Source: Salinivibrio siamensis
Lineage (GTDB): Bacteria; Pseudomonadota; Gammaproteobacteria; Enterobacterales; Vibrionaceae
Direction: 5' to 3'
DNA length: 39,336 nt
Assembly (NCBI RefSeq): GCF_001996005.1
Contig: NZ_MUFB01000012.1
Coordinates: 16,182-55,517, forward strand
A program made the translations under genes and the position numbers. Every line of letters starts with the position of its first letter. The stretch's first letter is position 1. Below the pieces are notes generated by a model. The model was not told the DNA's origin and ran no database searches. It was given only the letters and a program-made list of their open reading frames with translations. Of the stretch, positions 7,320-16,016 are shown piece by piece.

Positions 7320-9896
7320 TTATCCACTTGAGGACGAGCGTATATTTTGTTCTCTTAGCACCGTGGTCGGTTGCACGCTGTCCATGCGCTCAACGTAAGC
7401 CTGATATTGTTGGAACGGAAGCGGCCGAGAGTAATAATAGCCCTGTGACACATCGACACCATAACGTCGCAGTAATGTCTCCGCTTCCTCGGTTTCCACG
7501 CCCTCAGCAACGACCATTACCCCCAGTGATCGCGCCATGTCCGTGGTCGCACGAACAATGCTTTGGTGACGACCACTCTTGTGAAGATCTCGCACAAAAC
7601 TGCGATCAATTTTAAGCTCAGTGAATGGGAGTTGCGAGAGGAAATATAACGAGGAATAGCCCGTGCCATAGTCATCGATCGATACTTCAATGCCGCTGGC
7701 TGATAGTGCTGTAATCAGTTGTTTTAGCCAGTTGTAGTCCTCGACCATCACCGACTCTGTCAGTTCCAGCGAAATCAAGTTAGTCGGTATGTCATATTGA
7801 TGCGCCAGCGCGACCACACGGTTGGCCAGATCCGGAATATAGATATCAGACGCACTGATATTGATTGACAGGCGGCGACAATGGCCGTTAGTGATCAGCT
7901 GCGCTTGCTGCTGGAAAGCCCGCTGAATCACCCACAGCGTGAGGTTATTGATGATACCGACATCTTCTGCCATCCGCACAAACACTTCAGGCGATATTTG
8001 CCCGTACTCAGGGTGTGTCCAACGCGCTAAGACTTCCGAGCCATGGACAGAGCCAGTGCGTAAATCAATCTGCGGTTGGTGATACAGCTCTAATTGATCA
8101 TTCTCGATAGCATCCCTCAGGTCGGTCACGAGAGAAACATGCAATTGATGGTGTCGTTGCTCGTAAGAATTAAAATGTGCATAGTGGCTGGCAAGCGATC
8201 GATGTTGATCAATGGCGCTCAGGGCGCGGCTGATTAAAAGGCTTGGGTGGTCACCGTCAGTGGGATAGTGGCAAACACCAATACGCGCATTCACTTGCGT
8301 CACAAATGAGCCAACACATAAGTCACCATTTAATCCTTTAATGACGGAATCGAGAATCGTATCGCAAGCCGAGCGGTCGACATCATCAATCAAAAACGCA
8401 AACACGCCCTCTTTTAAACAACCCAAACGATAATCCGGCATATCACTGTCGGTTTTCACTCCCAACACAGGTTGCATCATCAACACATCATTAATACGGC
8501 CAGCAATCGCGTTAATGTATTCCTCGCGGGCGTGCTCATCTAAATACGGAAGCAGGCTGTTGTAATTATCCACTGATAAACAGCACAAATTGAAACGGGC
8601 ATTTCGGCTGATCAAATCATTGACCACCATATGTAACACATTGTTATTTGGTAGATAACTCAGCGTGTCATGCGTCAGCGCCTGCATTTCCTGTAATCGC
8701 TGGTACCGGAAGCGTTCAGCGAGAGCCAATGAAAAGAAAATCATGGTCATTCCCAGCGACATCATCAGTGCGTAACGTGATAGCAGACTGTAATCAATAA
8801 CGTTGAGCATCAGAGCGTAGAAAATCACCCCGCCCACCATGGCCGGGATCCAACAGAGGGTAAAGAGCGAGAGCCAAAGTTTCTTCGGTTGCCATTGGTG
8901 CCATACATAATAGGCCACCAAGCCATAGACCGGTAATTGCGCGATAAAAACAAATGAAAGCGACACATACGTGGGGGTGATAAAACTTAGCAAGGCCAAG
9001 CCAAACAGCCCCCCGGTGGTCATAAAAAAGAGTGAACGCGCGCGCTGATAAAGCCGACTTCGCTCAAAGTCTAGAAAATAGTAGGTGAACCATAATCCCG
9101 CCATGAGTAGGCAAACGGCCAACGCCACCAAGTGATTACTGATAAATATCTGCACCGGATCCGGCAAAAAGTAACGACTGAAACCATGATTAACACTCAC
9201 AAGCAAGGTACTCATTAGAGCGACAAGCACAAAAATGAGATAGACGCGCTGACGACTGTAGACATACACCCCTGCGCTATACAGCGCGACCAAAAAGGTA
9301 AAGGTGATGAAGCCGCCCCAAACCAAATGCAAAGACCGAGATAACTGATCAAACGCCTGGTGCGACATCACGCTTAACGGCATGATCGCCATATCATTCG
9401 AGGTGACTTTGAGCAGTAATTGGTTATCGCGCTCCGGCAGTAAGTTAACCGGAATGGAATGGGGCATTGGCAAGCGGCTCAAGCGTGCCGATGTTTTATC
9501 CCCTGCTTTTATCTGTGAGCGCACCTGCTCGCCATCCAAAATATGGTACGCGTCTAGATAGTCAATCAGTGGGTTATCGGTGAGCACATGGATGTCGCGC
9601 TCAGTCAATCCGTGGTAATTAAACTCAAGCTTGATCCAATAGGTTTGATAAGCCAGCTTCCACGGGATCTCACCCGTGTTATCGGCTTTCGTAAAGGGGG
9701 CATGATCGAGCACATAGTTAAGAGATAGCTCGTTTGTCTCGTCAATGAAATAGCTATAGTCCGTATCCACCAGTGATAGTTCGGGCGCTGTGGTGCGACT
9801 CAAACTCGTCATCCAAAATCCGACAGCGAACATAACCACCAGTATGAACAAGGTCGTCACCCAAATAAGGGGCTGCCGAGACTGCAATGCGTGCAT
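7320..9896 (-). CDS. 7TMR-DISM membrane protein with degenerate GGDEF and EAL domain
   Basis: This 858-residue protein is probably an inner-membrane c-di-GMP phosphodiesterase. An N-terminal signal anchor (WVTTLFILVVMFAVGFW) is followed by a periplasmic 7TMR-DISM extracellular domain to about residue 175, then seven membrane spans from about 185 to 395. A GGDEF-like domain (about 420-575) lacks the signature and should not make c-di-GMP. The EAL domain (about 590-840) has EVLARW in place of EALLRW but keeps the catalytic Glu, and also NISASD, LELTES, DDYGTGYSSL and VAEGVET, so hydrolysis is likely. The ATG at 9896 with AAGGAG upstream is preferred to a TTG seven codons earlier. It is monocistronic; 7TMR-DISM domains are thought to sense carbohydrate-like ligands, which is only suggestive next to the muropeptide genes. 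Confidence 0.88.
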   Translation of the reverse strand: MHALQSRQPLIWVTTLFILVVMFAVGFWMTSLSRTTAPELSLVDTDYSYFIDETNELSLNYVLDHAPFTKADNTGEIPWKLAYQTYWIKLEFNYHGLTERDIHVLTDNPLIDYLDAYHILDGEQVRSQIKAGDKTSARLSRLPMPHSIPVNLLPERDNQLLLKVTSNDMAIMPLSVMSHQAFDQLSRSLHLVWGGFITFTFLVALYSAGVYVYSRQRVYLIFVLVALMSTLLVSVNHGFSRYFLPDPVQIFISNHLVALAVCLLMAGLWFTYYFLDFERSRLYQRARSLFFMTTGGLFGLALLSFITPTYVSLSFVFIAQLPVYGLVAYYVWHQWQPKKLWLSLFTLCWIPAMVGGVIFYALMLNVIDYSLLSRYALMMSLGMTMIFFSLALAERFRYQRLQEMQALTHDTLSYLPNNNVLHMVVNDLISRNARFNLCCLSVDNYNSLLPYLDEHAREEYINAIAGRINDVLMMQPVLGVKTDSDMPDYRLGCLKEGVFAFLIDDVDRSACDTILDSVIKGLNGDLCVGSFVTQVNARIGVCHYPTDGDHPSLLISRALSAIDQHRSLASHYAHFNSYEQRHHQLHVSLVTDLRDAIENDQLELYHQPQIDLRTGSVHGSEVLARWTHPEYGQISPEVFVRMAEDVGIINNLTLWVIQRAFQQQAQLITNGHCRRLSINISASDIYIPDLANRVVALAHQYDIPTNLISLELTESVMVEDYNWLKQLITALSASGIEVSIDDYGTGYSSLYFLSQLPFTELKIDRSFVRDLHKSGRHQSIVRATTDMARSLGVMVVAEGVETEEAETLLRRYGVDVSQGYYYSRPLPFQQYQAYVERMDSVQPTTVLREQNIRSSSSG

Positions 9897-10106
9897 AAAA
9901 ATACACTCCTTAGCCAAAAACGAGTCTGCCGCCCAAGATTTACTCCCTTTTCTGTGTACATCTTTTAAATTAATCTGTCCGGAAACCTGGGAGGGACTTA
10001 ATAAAACTAGATAGTAATGGCTATTTTTTCAAACATAACGCCTTTAAAAAGCCTGTCCGCGCCATCAATCAGATATTTCCACGACTTGTGGTTGCACCTA
10101 AAACAA

Positions 10107-10139
10107 TGAACAATCGTTTTTAAACATAACATTTGTTCA
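10107..10139. promoter_or_regulatory. Inverted repeat, candidate SorC-family operator
   Basis: TGAACAA and TTGTTCA form perfect 7-base arms about 19 bases apart. The half-site TGAACA/TGTTCA is used by SorC-family members such as LsrR. The right arm overlaps the -35 of the promoter at 10133-10161, so autorepression of the SorC gene is a reasonable guess. The rest of the 9897-10230 gap shows no other gene. Confidence 0.4.
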
Positions 10140-10161
10140 AATCTCGTCAGCTCGCTATACT
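10133..10161 (+). promoter_or_regulatory. Candidate sigma-70 promoter of the sorC-type gene
   Basis: TTGTTC (10133-10138), a 17-base spacer and TATACT (10156-10161) make a good -35/-10 pair about 70 bases before the SorC start codon. The -35 coincides with one arm of the inverted repeat. Confidence 0.5.
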
Positions 10162-10230
10162 GATCGCCGTTGCAGTCAGCCGTACAGTGTGCGGTGAGTT
10201 TGATTCGATCGATGAGCGAGACCAAAATAC

Positions 10231-11247
10231 ATGAGTACGCCGACGTCCCTAGATAACGTTCACGAAGACACTGATTTGCTGACCGAAATCGCCATTCTGT
10301 ATTACCAGCAAAGCGCGACCCAAGAGGAGATCGCACGCAAATACAAAATTAGTCGCCCCAAAGTCAGCCGCCTGCTCCGAAAAGCACGTGAGGAAGGGAT
10401 TGTTGAAATCACGGTGAAGTTTCACCCGGTGCACAGCGCGCAGTTAGAACAAAGGCTCATGGCGCGATTTAATCTCAAACGCGCATTAATTTCTCTCGAT
10501 CAACCCACCCCCGAAGAGCAGCGCACTCAAGTCGCGACCCTGGTTTCCACTTACTTGGATGGTAACCTCAACGACGGCATGGTGGTCGCGGTGGGACAAG
10601 GCCAAAACGTCGCCGCGGTGGCTGATCATCCCGGAGTCGTCTCTCATCGCCAAGCACGATTTGTCTGTGCTATCGGCGGTACCCACCGAAGTGGTGATGC
10701 ATTTAACGCGGATCATATCTGCCGGCGTCTCGCCAAAAAATTTGGCGGCAGCAGTGAAACCTTGTACGCCCCTGCCTACGTCGATAACGAATCAATCCAA
10801 CAAGTGTTTGTCTCTCACCCCAATATCAGCGAAACCTTGAACCAGGCAAGAAAGGCAGAGTTTGCACTGGTAGGGATTGGCGACATGGACGAAAATAGCC
10901 ATATGGTGAAATTGGGCTGCTTTACCGCGCGCGAATTTGTTGAAGCACGTGTCAACCATGGTATTGTCGGAGACATCGGTGGCTTTGATTTTTTCCGTCT
11001 CGACGGACAACCCACCGACAATTTGATGCGAGGACGAGTGGTTGGGCTAGCCATGCCTGATTTGGCGCGTATACCCAGTGTGATAGCCATGGCCAGTGAG
11101 AGTCGTAAAGCTTTGTCCATTCTTGGCGCTTTGCGTACGGGCGTGATTGATGTGCTGGCCACCAGCGCAAGTTGTGCGATGGCACTGCTCAACATGTCAG
11201 AGCCCGCCCCTGATGAAACCGCGTTCATGTTTCAACAGGATGAGTAA
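10231..11247 (+). CDS. SorC-family sugar-binding transcriptional regulator
   Basis: The 338-residue protein has an N-terminal helix-turn-helix (AILYYQQSATQEEIARKYKI, then SRPKVSRLLRKAREEGIV, residues about 22-60) and the C-terminal SorC/DeoR sugar-phosphate-binding domain from about 65 onwards (VAVGQGQNVAAVAD, CAIGGTHRSGDAFNADHICR, ALVGIGDMDENSHM, VGDIGGFDFF). Members bind phosphorylated sugars and usually control the adjacent sugar-metabolism genes. Here the gene directly precedes talB and tkt on the same strand, so pentose or sugar-phosphate control of that pair is the likely role, but the effector is unknown. The ATG at 10231 has only a weak ribosome-binding sequence. A SorC-type gene beside a transaldolase-transketolase pair is, to my recollection, also found on chromosome II of V. 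cholerae. Confidence 0.88.
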   Translation: MSTPTSLDNVHEDTDLLTEIAILYYQQSATQEEIARKYKISRPKVSRLLRKAREEGIVEITVKFHPVHSAQLEQRLMARFNLKRALISLDQPTPEEQRTQVATLVSTYLDGNLNDGMVVAVGQGQNVAAVADHPGVVSHRQARFVCAIGGTHRSGDAFNADHICRRLAKKFGGSSETLYAPAYVDNESIQQVFVSHPNISETLNQARKAEFALVGIGDMDENSHMVKLGCFTAREFVEARVNHGIVGDIGGFDFFRLDGQPTDNLMRGRVVGLAMPDLARIPSVIAMASESRKALSILGALRTGVIDVLATSASCAMALLNMSEPAPDETAFMFQQDE

Positions 11248-11428
11248 ATTCGAGACGAAAGAGTGAGACTTAACTCTCTTTATGTCGCAATACAATTGAC
11301 AAGTGACGTAAAAAACTCAAAGATCGTCACATCATTTGCTCAGGCGCGTTGCATCTGTTCATAGTTCAGAGCAAACGTTAGCACGTAACTCGGCGTCTGG
11401 GCCTACCACGTAAAGAAGGTGAGTGAAG

Positions 11429-12379
11429 ATGAGCAACAAACTGGACCAACTCCGTGCCCTAACCACAGTGGTCGCTGACACAGGCGACATCGAAGCGATT
11501 AAAAAATACCAACCGCAAGACGCCACAACCAACCCTTCTCTGATCCTCAAAGCCGCGCAAATCAAAGAATATGCGCCGCTGATCGATGAAGCGATTGCCT
11601 ATGCAAAATCACACAGCAGCGACGCAGACCAGCAAGTTGCTGACACCTGTGACCGTCTGGCCGTCAACATTGGTAAAGAAATCCTGAATGTGATCCCTGG
11701 CCGTATCTCTACCGAGGTAGACGCACGTTTGTCTTACGACACAGAAGCCAGTGTGGCCAAAGCGCGCAAGCTTATCAGCATGTATAACGAAGCTGGGATC
11801 AGCAACGAGCGTATTCTGATCAAACTGGCGTCAACTTGGGAAGGCATTCGTGCCGCAGAAATCCTGGAAAAAGAAGGGATCAACTGTAACCTGACACTCT
11901 TGTTCTCATTCGCGCAAGCACGTGCCTGTGCCGAAGCGGGCGCTTACCTGATTTCACCGTTTGTGGGCCGCATCATGGATTGGTACAAAGCCAAAGAAGG
12001 CCGTGATTTCGAGGCCGCAGAAGACCCAGGCGTTAAATCTGTCACCACCATCTACAACTACTACAAAGCTCACGGCTATGACACCGTAGTGATGGGCGCA
12101 AGCTTCCGTAATACAGGCGAAATTCTAGAGCTTGCTGGCTGCGACCGTCTCACCATCAGCCCACAGCTTCTACAAGAGCTGAGCGATGCCGACGGTGACG
12201 TGCCGGTTAAGCTAAAAGATGCGGGAGCCACCGAGCAGCGCCCAACGCGTATGACCCACGCCGAATTCTTATGGGAGCACAACCAAGACGCGATGGCGGT
12301 TGAGAAGCTTGCGGAAGGCATTCGCAATTTTGCGGTTGACCAAGGCAAGCTTGAAGATATGATTCGCGAACAACTGTGA
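11429..12379 (+). CDS. talB: Transaldolase B
   Basis: The 316-residue enzyme moves a dihydroxyacetone unit from sedoheptulose-7-phosphate to glyceraldehyde-3-phosphate in the non-oxidative pentose phosphate pathway. It is nearly collinear with E. coli Tal[11 protein letters not shown] at residue 11, [28 protein letters not shown], the Schiff-base Lys in [17 protein letters not shown] near residue 132, and [15 protein letters not shown]. The ATG at 11429 follows AAGGTGAG; the in-frame GTG at 11423 lies inside that ribosome-binding sequence and is less likely. A 181-base region separates it from the SorC gene, with TTGACA at 11296-11301 as a possible -35. tkt follows after a hairpin. Confidence 0.96.
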   Translation: MSNKLDQLRALTTVVADTGDIEAIKKYQPQDATTNPSLILKAAQIKEYAPLIDEAIAYAKSHSSDADQQVADTCDRLAVNIGKEILNVIPGRISTEVDARLSYDTEASVAKARKLISMYNEAGISNERILIKLASTWEGIRAAEILEKEGINCNLTLLFSFAQARACAEAGAYLISPFVGRIMDWYKAKEGRDFEAAEDPGVKSVTTIYNYYKAHGYDTVVMGASFRNTGEILELAGCDRLTISPQLLQELSDADGDVPVKLKDAGATEQRPTRMTHAEFLWEHNQDAMAVEKLAEGIRNFAVDQGKLEDMIREQL

Positions 12380-12407
12380 TCCAACACAAAGCGTGATTTA
12401 ACACAAT

Positions 12408-12429
12408 AAAAGCGGCTTAGCCCGCTTTT
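12408..12429 (+). terminator. Hairpin between talB and tkt
   Basis: AAAAGCGG and CCGCTTTT form an 8-bp stem with a six-base loop, ending in four T residues. It may act as a partial terminator that lowers tkt expression relative to talB, or as an RNA-stability element. The short U tract suggests incomplete termination. Confidence 0.55.
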
Positions 12430-12477
12430 ATGATACTGTTTGACCCTATTTCACCTGTTCAACCTGTAGGTAAACAC

Positions 12478-14472
12478 ATGGAACGCAAAATGCTAGCTAA
12501 CGCCATCCGCGCCCTTGCGATGGACGGTGTTCAAAAAGCCAAATCTGGTCACCCAGGCGCCCCAATGGGCATGGCTGATATCGCCGAAGTCTTGTGGCGC
12601 GACCACATGAATCACAACCCACAAAACCCAGATTGGGCCAACCGTGACCGTTTCGTACTGTCAAACGGCCACGGCTCTATGCTGATTTATTCGCTACTGC
12701 ACCTGACCGGGTATGGCGTTTCAATTGACGATCTTAAACAGTTCCGTCAGTTGCACTCGAATACCCCAGGCCACCCTGAATATGGCTACGCACCGGGCAT
12801 TGAAACCACGACAGGTCCTCTCGGCCAGGGCATTACCAATGCCGTGGGTATGGCAGTGGCAGAGAAATCGCTCGCGGCGCAATTTAACCGCGACGGCCAT
12901 GACATCGTCGACCACCACACCTACGCATTCTTGGGTGATGGCTGCTTGATGGAAGGTATCTCGCACGAAGCATGCTCACTCGCCGGCACCCTAGGCCTGG
13001 GCAAGCTGATCGCCTTCTGGGATGACAACGGCATTTCTATCGATGGCCATGTGGAAGGTTGGTTCTCTGACGATACCGCGAAACGCTTTGAATCTTATGG
13101 CTGGCACGTGATCCCTGCCGTCGACGGCCATGATTCGGCGGCTATCCAAGCGGCCATTGAAGCGGCAAAGGCAGAAACCGGCAAGCCGACCCTGATTTGT
13201 ACCAAGACCACCATCGGTTATGGCTCACCCAACAAAGCAGGCAGCCATGACTGCCACGGTGCACCACTGGGTGATGACGAAGTACAAGCTGCGCGTGAAT
13301 TCCTCGGTTGGGAGCATGGCCCATTTGAGATCCCACAAGACATTTACGCACAGTGGGATGCCAAAGAAGCCGGTGCGGCTAAAGAAGCCGCATGGAATGA
13401 GAAATTCGCTGCGTATCAAGCACAATACCCTGAGCTAGCCGCTGAGTTTACTCGTCGCATGAAGGGTGAGCTGCCAAGCAACTGGGACAGCGAAACACAA
13501 AAGCTGATTGCCGATCTGCAAGCTAACCCAGCCAAAATTGCATCACGTAAAGCGTCACAAAACGTGTTAGAAGCGTTCGGCAAGCTACTGCCAGAACTAC
13601 TGGGTGGCTCTGCTGACTTAGCCCCGTCTAACTTGACCATGTGGTCAGGCTCGAAAGCGATTAGCGCAGACGATGCCAGCGGCAACTACCTGCACTACGG
13701 TGTGCGTGAGTTTGGTATGACCGCCATTATCAACGGTATTGCCCTGCACGGCGGTTTTGTGCCTTACGGTGCGACCTTCCTGATCTTTATGGAGTACGCC
13801 CGTAACGCGATGCGTATGGCTGCTCTGATGAAGGTGCAGAATATTCAAGTGTATACTCACGACTCGATTGGCCTGGGTGAAGACGGGCCAACTCACCAAC
13901 CGGTTGAGCAAATGGCTACCTTGCGTCAAACGCCAAACATGAGCATGTGGCGCCCTTGTGACCAAGTTGAATCCGCGGTCGCGTGGAAAGCAGCGGTTGA
14001 GCGTAAAGACGGCCCAAGTGCCCTCGTGTTCTCTCGCCAAGGCCTGGCTCAGCAAGAGCGTGACAACGCACAGTTGGCTAACATTGCCAAAGGTGGCTAC
14101 ATCCTTAAAGATTCAGCGGGTAAGCCTGATCTGATCTTGATTGCGACCGGCTCTGAAGTCGAATTAGCGATGGAATCAGCCGCGAAACTGAACGAAGCCG
14201 GCAAGCAAGTGCGTGTGGTCTCTATGCCAAGCACTGACTTGTTCGATAAGCAAGATGCCGCCTACCGCGAATCCGTGCTGCCATCAGACGTGACAGCACG
14301 TATCGCCATTGAGGCAGGTATCGCCGATTACTGGTACAAGTATGTGGGTCTAGATGGCCGCGTTGTCGGTATGACCACCTTCGGTGAGTCAGCACCGGCT
14401 GACGAGCTGTTCAAAATGTTCGGCTTCACCGTTGAAAACGTGGTTAACACTGCCGAAGAGCTGCTCGCTTAA
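12478..14472 (+). CDS. tkt: Transketolase
   Basis: This 664-residue thiamine-diphosphate enzyme transfers two-carbon units between ketose and aldose phosphates. It is the partner of transaldolase in the non-oxidative pentose phosphate pathway. Diagnostic stretches are [12 protein letters not shown] near residue 25, [15 protein letters not shown], the cofactor motif [12 protein letters not shown] near residue 155 through [20 protein letters not shown] near 385, [11 protein letters not shown] with the catalytic Glu near 410, and [19 protein letters not shown] near 470. Length agrees with E. coli TktA (663). The frame extends upstream to 12430, inside the hairpin, but the ATG at 12478 gives the family N-terminus [13 protein letters not shown]. 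It is followed by a strong terminator. Confidence 0.96.
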   Translation: MERKMLANAIRALAMDGVQKAKSGHPGAPMGMADIAEVLWRDHMNHNPQNPDWANRDRFVLSNGHGSMLIYSLLHLTGYGVSIDDLKQFRQLHSNTPGHPEYGYAPGIETTTGPLGQGITNAVGMAVAEKSLAAQFNRDGHDIVDHHTYAFLGDGCLMEGISHEACSLAGTLGLGKLIAFWDDNGISIDGHVEGWFSDDTAKRFESYGWHVIPAVDGHDSAAIQAAIEAAKAETGKPTLICTKTTIGYGSPNKAGSHDCHGAPLGDDEVQAAREFLGWEHGPFEIPQDIYAQWDAKEAGAAKEAAWNEKFAAYQAQYPELAAEFTRRMKGELPSNWDSETQKLIADLQANPAKIASRKASQNVLEAFGKLLPELLGGSADLAPSNLTMWSGSKAISADDASGNYLHYGVREFGMTAIINGIALHGGFVPYGATFLIFMEYARNAMRMAALMKVQNIQVYTHDSIGLGEDGPTHQPVEQMATLRQTPNMSMWRPCDQVESAVAWKAAVERKDGPSALVFSRQGLAQQERDNAQLANIAKGGYILKDSAGKPDLILIATGSEVELAMESAAKLNEAGKQVRVVSMPSTDLFDKQDAAYRESVLPSDVTARIAIEAGIADYWYKYVGLDGRVVGMTTFGESAPADELFKMFGFTVENVVNTAEELLA

Positions 14473-14500
14473 TCGCACCTCACGGCACGTTAATTCTGCG

Positions 14501-14530
14501 AAGGCCAGTCAGCAATGACTGGCCTTTTTT
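14501..14530 (+). terminator. Intrinsic terminator after tkt
   Basis: AAGGCCAGTCA and TGACTGGCCTT form a perfect 11-bp stem around a GCAA tetraloop, followed by a T run. Confidence 0.93.
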
Positions 14531-14588
14531 CTACCCTCGCTTCTCGCATCCTGCAACCCATGCTGTAACAGCGACAGATGCAGCGCGC

Positions 14589-14777
14589 TTATAGAAAGCG
14601 ACTCGCCGAGGGACGCACATTAGCATCCAGAGTATCCACCCCTATGTCATTTTGAAGGTGGGCTGGCATCGATGCGATTGGCACTGCTTTCGGTTTACGG
14701 CTCGTACCAACTCGCCCTTGAACACCTTGTATAATCGCCAATAACATTGAGGTAACGCCCGCTTTCATTTCTTTCAT
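14589..14777 (-). CDS. Small hypothetical protein (62 aa), predicted SoxR target
   Basis: The ORF encodes 62 residues starting MKEMKAGVTSMLLAIIQG. It is basic in the middle (RVGTSRKPKA) and ends SRFL. The stretch HLQNDIGVD recalls the DIGL-type motif of DUF1127/YjiS small proteins, but the resemblance is weak. Two features argue for a real gene. First, a strong ribosome-binding sequence (GAGGGGA) sits seven bases before the ATG. Second, a SoxR-type promoter at 14816-14846 points straight at it, with a predicted leader of about 30 bases. I infer a small protein induced by redox-cycling stress; its function is unknown. Confidence 0.6.
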   Translation of the reverse strand: MKEMKAGVTSMLLAIIQGVQGRVGTSRKPKAVPIASMPAHLQNDIGVDTLDANVRPSASRFL

Positions 14778-14815
14778 CGTGATTCCCCTCTCATTGTGTT
14801 GTGAAGATGCTAGTC

Positions 14816-14846
14816 AGGATAAAACCTCAAGTTATATTGAGGTAAA
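14816..14846 (-). promoter_or_regulatory. SoxR-activated promoter with sox box
   Basis: The dyad ACCTCAAGTTATATTGAGGT (14824-14843) closely matches the E. coli soxS sox box CCTCAAGTTAACTTGAGG. Read on the minus strand it is flanked by TTTACC (14846-14841) as -35 and TATCCT (14821-14816) as -10, with a spacer of exactly 19 bases. That is the overlong spacing used by SoxR-activated promoters, and the -35 is identical to that of soxS. The promoter therefore faces the 62-codon ORF. soxR starts 33 bases away on the other side, so SoxR could also affect its own expression. Confidence 0.85.
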
Positions 14847-14875
14847 CAAGGAGTGGCAGAAAAAGGTGAAAAAAG

Positions 14876-15352
14876 ATGGAAATGAGCGTTGGGCAAGTGG
14901 CAAAACGCGCGGGGGTAAAGGTCTCCACCCTACACTTTTACGAGCAAAAAGGCTTGATCACCAGTTGGCGTAACGCGGGCAATCAACGCCGCTACGACCG
15001 CGCTGTTCTACGTCGTCTTGCGGTGATTAAAGCTGCACAACATGTGGGGCTCTCACTTGAAGAGATAGGCGAAGCATTAAGTGAACTGCCCTCTCACCGC
15101 GCTCCCACCAAAGAGCAATGGCGTGATATGGCACAGCGCTGGGATGCCACCCTCAATGAGCAAATCGCACGCTTACAGCAGTTACAGGCCAATTTAAGTG
15201 GCTGCATTGGCTGTGGCTGCCTATCAATGAAAACCTGCTCGCTCTATAACCCCAATGATGTGGTTGGTGAAGTCACCCAAGATGACAACGTGTTGAATCA
15301 CCCGAAAATGGGAGTAACCCAACTGTTAAAAGATTGGGGAAAGAGGCGATAA
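14876..15352 (+). CDS. soxR: Redox-sensitive transcriptional activator SoxR
   Basis: The 158-residue MerR-family regulator senses redox-active compounds through a [2Fe-2S] cluster. An N-terminal MerR HTH (VGQVAKRAGVKVSTLHFYEQ, then KGLITSWRNAGNQRRY) is followed by the dimerisation helix and the cluster-binding motif CIGCGCLSMKTC, with Cys at residues 110, 113, 115 and 121, exactly the SoxR spacing C-x2-C-x-C-x5-C. AGGTG precedes the ATG at 14876; a second in-frame ATG two codons later is an alternative. No soxS gene lies next to it, as is usual outside enterics; the divergent neighbour instead is the 62-codon ORF with a SoxR-type promoter. Confidence 0.95.
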   Translation: MEMSVGQVAKRAGVKVSTLHFYEQKGLITSWRNAGNQRRYDRAVLRRLAVIKAAQHVGLSLEEIGEALSELPSHRAPTKEQWRDMAQRWDATLNEQIARLQQLQANLSGCIGCGCLSMKTCSLYNPNDVVGEVTQDDNVLNHPKMGVTQLLKDWGKRR

Positions 15353-15405
15353 ATAGCCCAATCGCAACGCTTCACCCAACGATTAAATAAAAATACTCAC
15401 AACGC

Positions 15406-15433
15406 TTTACATGTGAGCGTAATGCTGTATGGT
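15406..15433 (+). promoter_or_regulatory. Candidate promoter of the cold-shock gene with long leader
   Basis: TTTACA (15406-15411), a 16-base spacer and TATGGT (15428-15433) are a plausible -35/-10. The transcript would have an AT-rich leader of about 165 bases before the ATG at 15604, typical of cold-shock mRNAs, whose leader structure controls translation. I see no reading frame of note in the leader. Confidence 0.4.
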
Positions 15434-15603
15434 AGTGACAGCTCTGGAACATGGAGCATCAATGATACATCAAGTAAAAGTCAACATAAGCTACGCTATT
15501 ATCAATATTATAGAGTTTCTAACGTTACCCGCTTTCGCTTTTAGACATTTCATCGACTCCGTTCAAAGCTATCCTATTTTTTGTAATTTAAGAGAGAATG
15601 ATT

Positions 15604-15816
15604 ATGTCTAATCAAGCAACTGGTATCGTAAAGTGGTTTAACGAAGAGAAAGGTTTCGGTTTCATCACTCGTGACAACGGCGAAAAGGACGTGTTTGTAC
15701 ACTTCCGTGCGATCGTTGGCGAAGGTTTCAAAACCCTAACTGAAGGCCAGCGTGTGAACTTCACCGTTGAGCAAGGCCAAAAAGGCCCACAGGCATCTGA
15801 CGTTACCGTCGCATAA
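15604..15816 (+). CDS. Cold-shock protein, CspA family
   Basis: The 70-residue single cold-shock domain is a small beta-barrel that binds RNA and single-stranded DNA and acts as an RNA chaperone. Both nucleic-acid-binding motifs are present: RNP1 as KGFGFITR near residue 18 and RNP2 as VFVHF near residue 31. Length equals that of E. coli CspA (70). The ATG at 15604 gives [12 protein letters not shown], the family N-terminus; the ATG two codons upstream is in frame but less likely, with AGAGAG upstream of both. It is monocistronic with a long leader and its own terminator. Which Csp paralogue it is cannot be decided from sequence alone. Confidence 0.93.
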   Translation: MSNQATGIVKWFNEEKGFGFITRDNGEKDVFVHFRAIVGEGFKTLTEGQRVNFTVEQGQKGPQASDVTVA

Positions 15817-15836
15817 GAAGCCAGATCTGATTGATA

Positions 15837-15861
15837 GAGGGCGCTCAGGCGCCCTTTTTTT
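15837..15861 (+). terminator. Intrinsic terminator after the cold-shock gene
   Basis: AGGGCGC and GCGCCCT pair around a TCAG loop, followed by seven T residues on the plus strand. Confidence 0.9.
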
Positions 15862-15928
15862 GTGCCTATAGTTTGGCGAACGTGATCAACACAGCGGATG
15901 GCAAAGGATAGACACAACACGTTTTCAC

Positions 15929-15973
15929 AAAAAAGCCCCGGCTATCTGGTGTAGCACCAAGCTGGGGCTTTTT
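15929..15973. terminator. Bidirectional terminator between csp and the TonB2 operon
   Basis: A-tract plus GCCCC on the left pairs with GGGGC plus T-tract on the right, with an inner TGGTG-TAG-CACCA stem. The A tract makes a U tract on the minus strand, so it can end the leftward TonB2 operon as well as read-through from csp. Confidence 0.8.
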
Positions 15974-16016
15974 ATCAGAGTAACCGACCAAGGGTCACTC
16001 GCTACCTGTGACTTAA

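Noticed and set aside
10815-11228. 137-codon frame opposite the SorC regulator
   Set aside because: It is a shadow of the regulator gene, with biased composition and no start signal.
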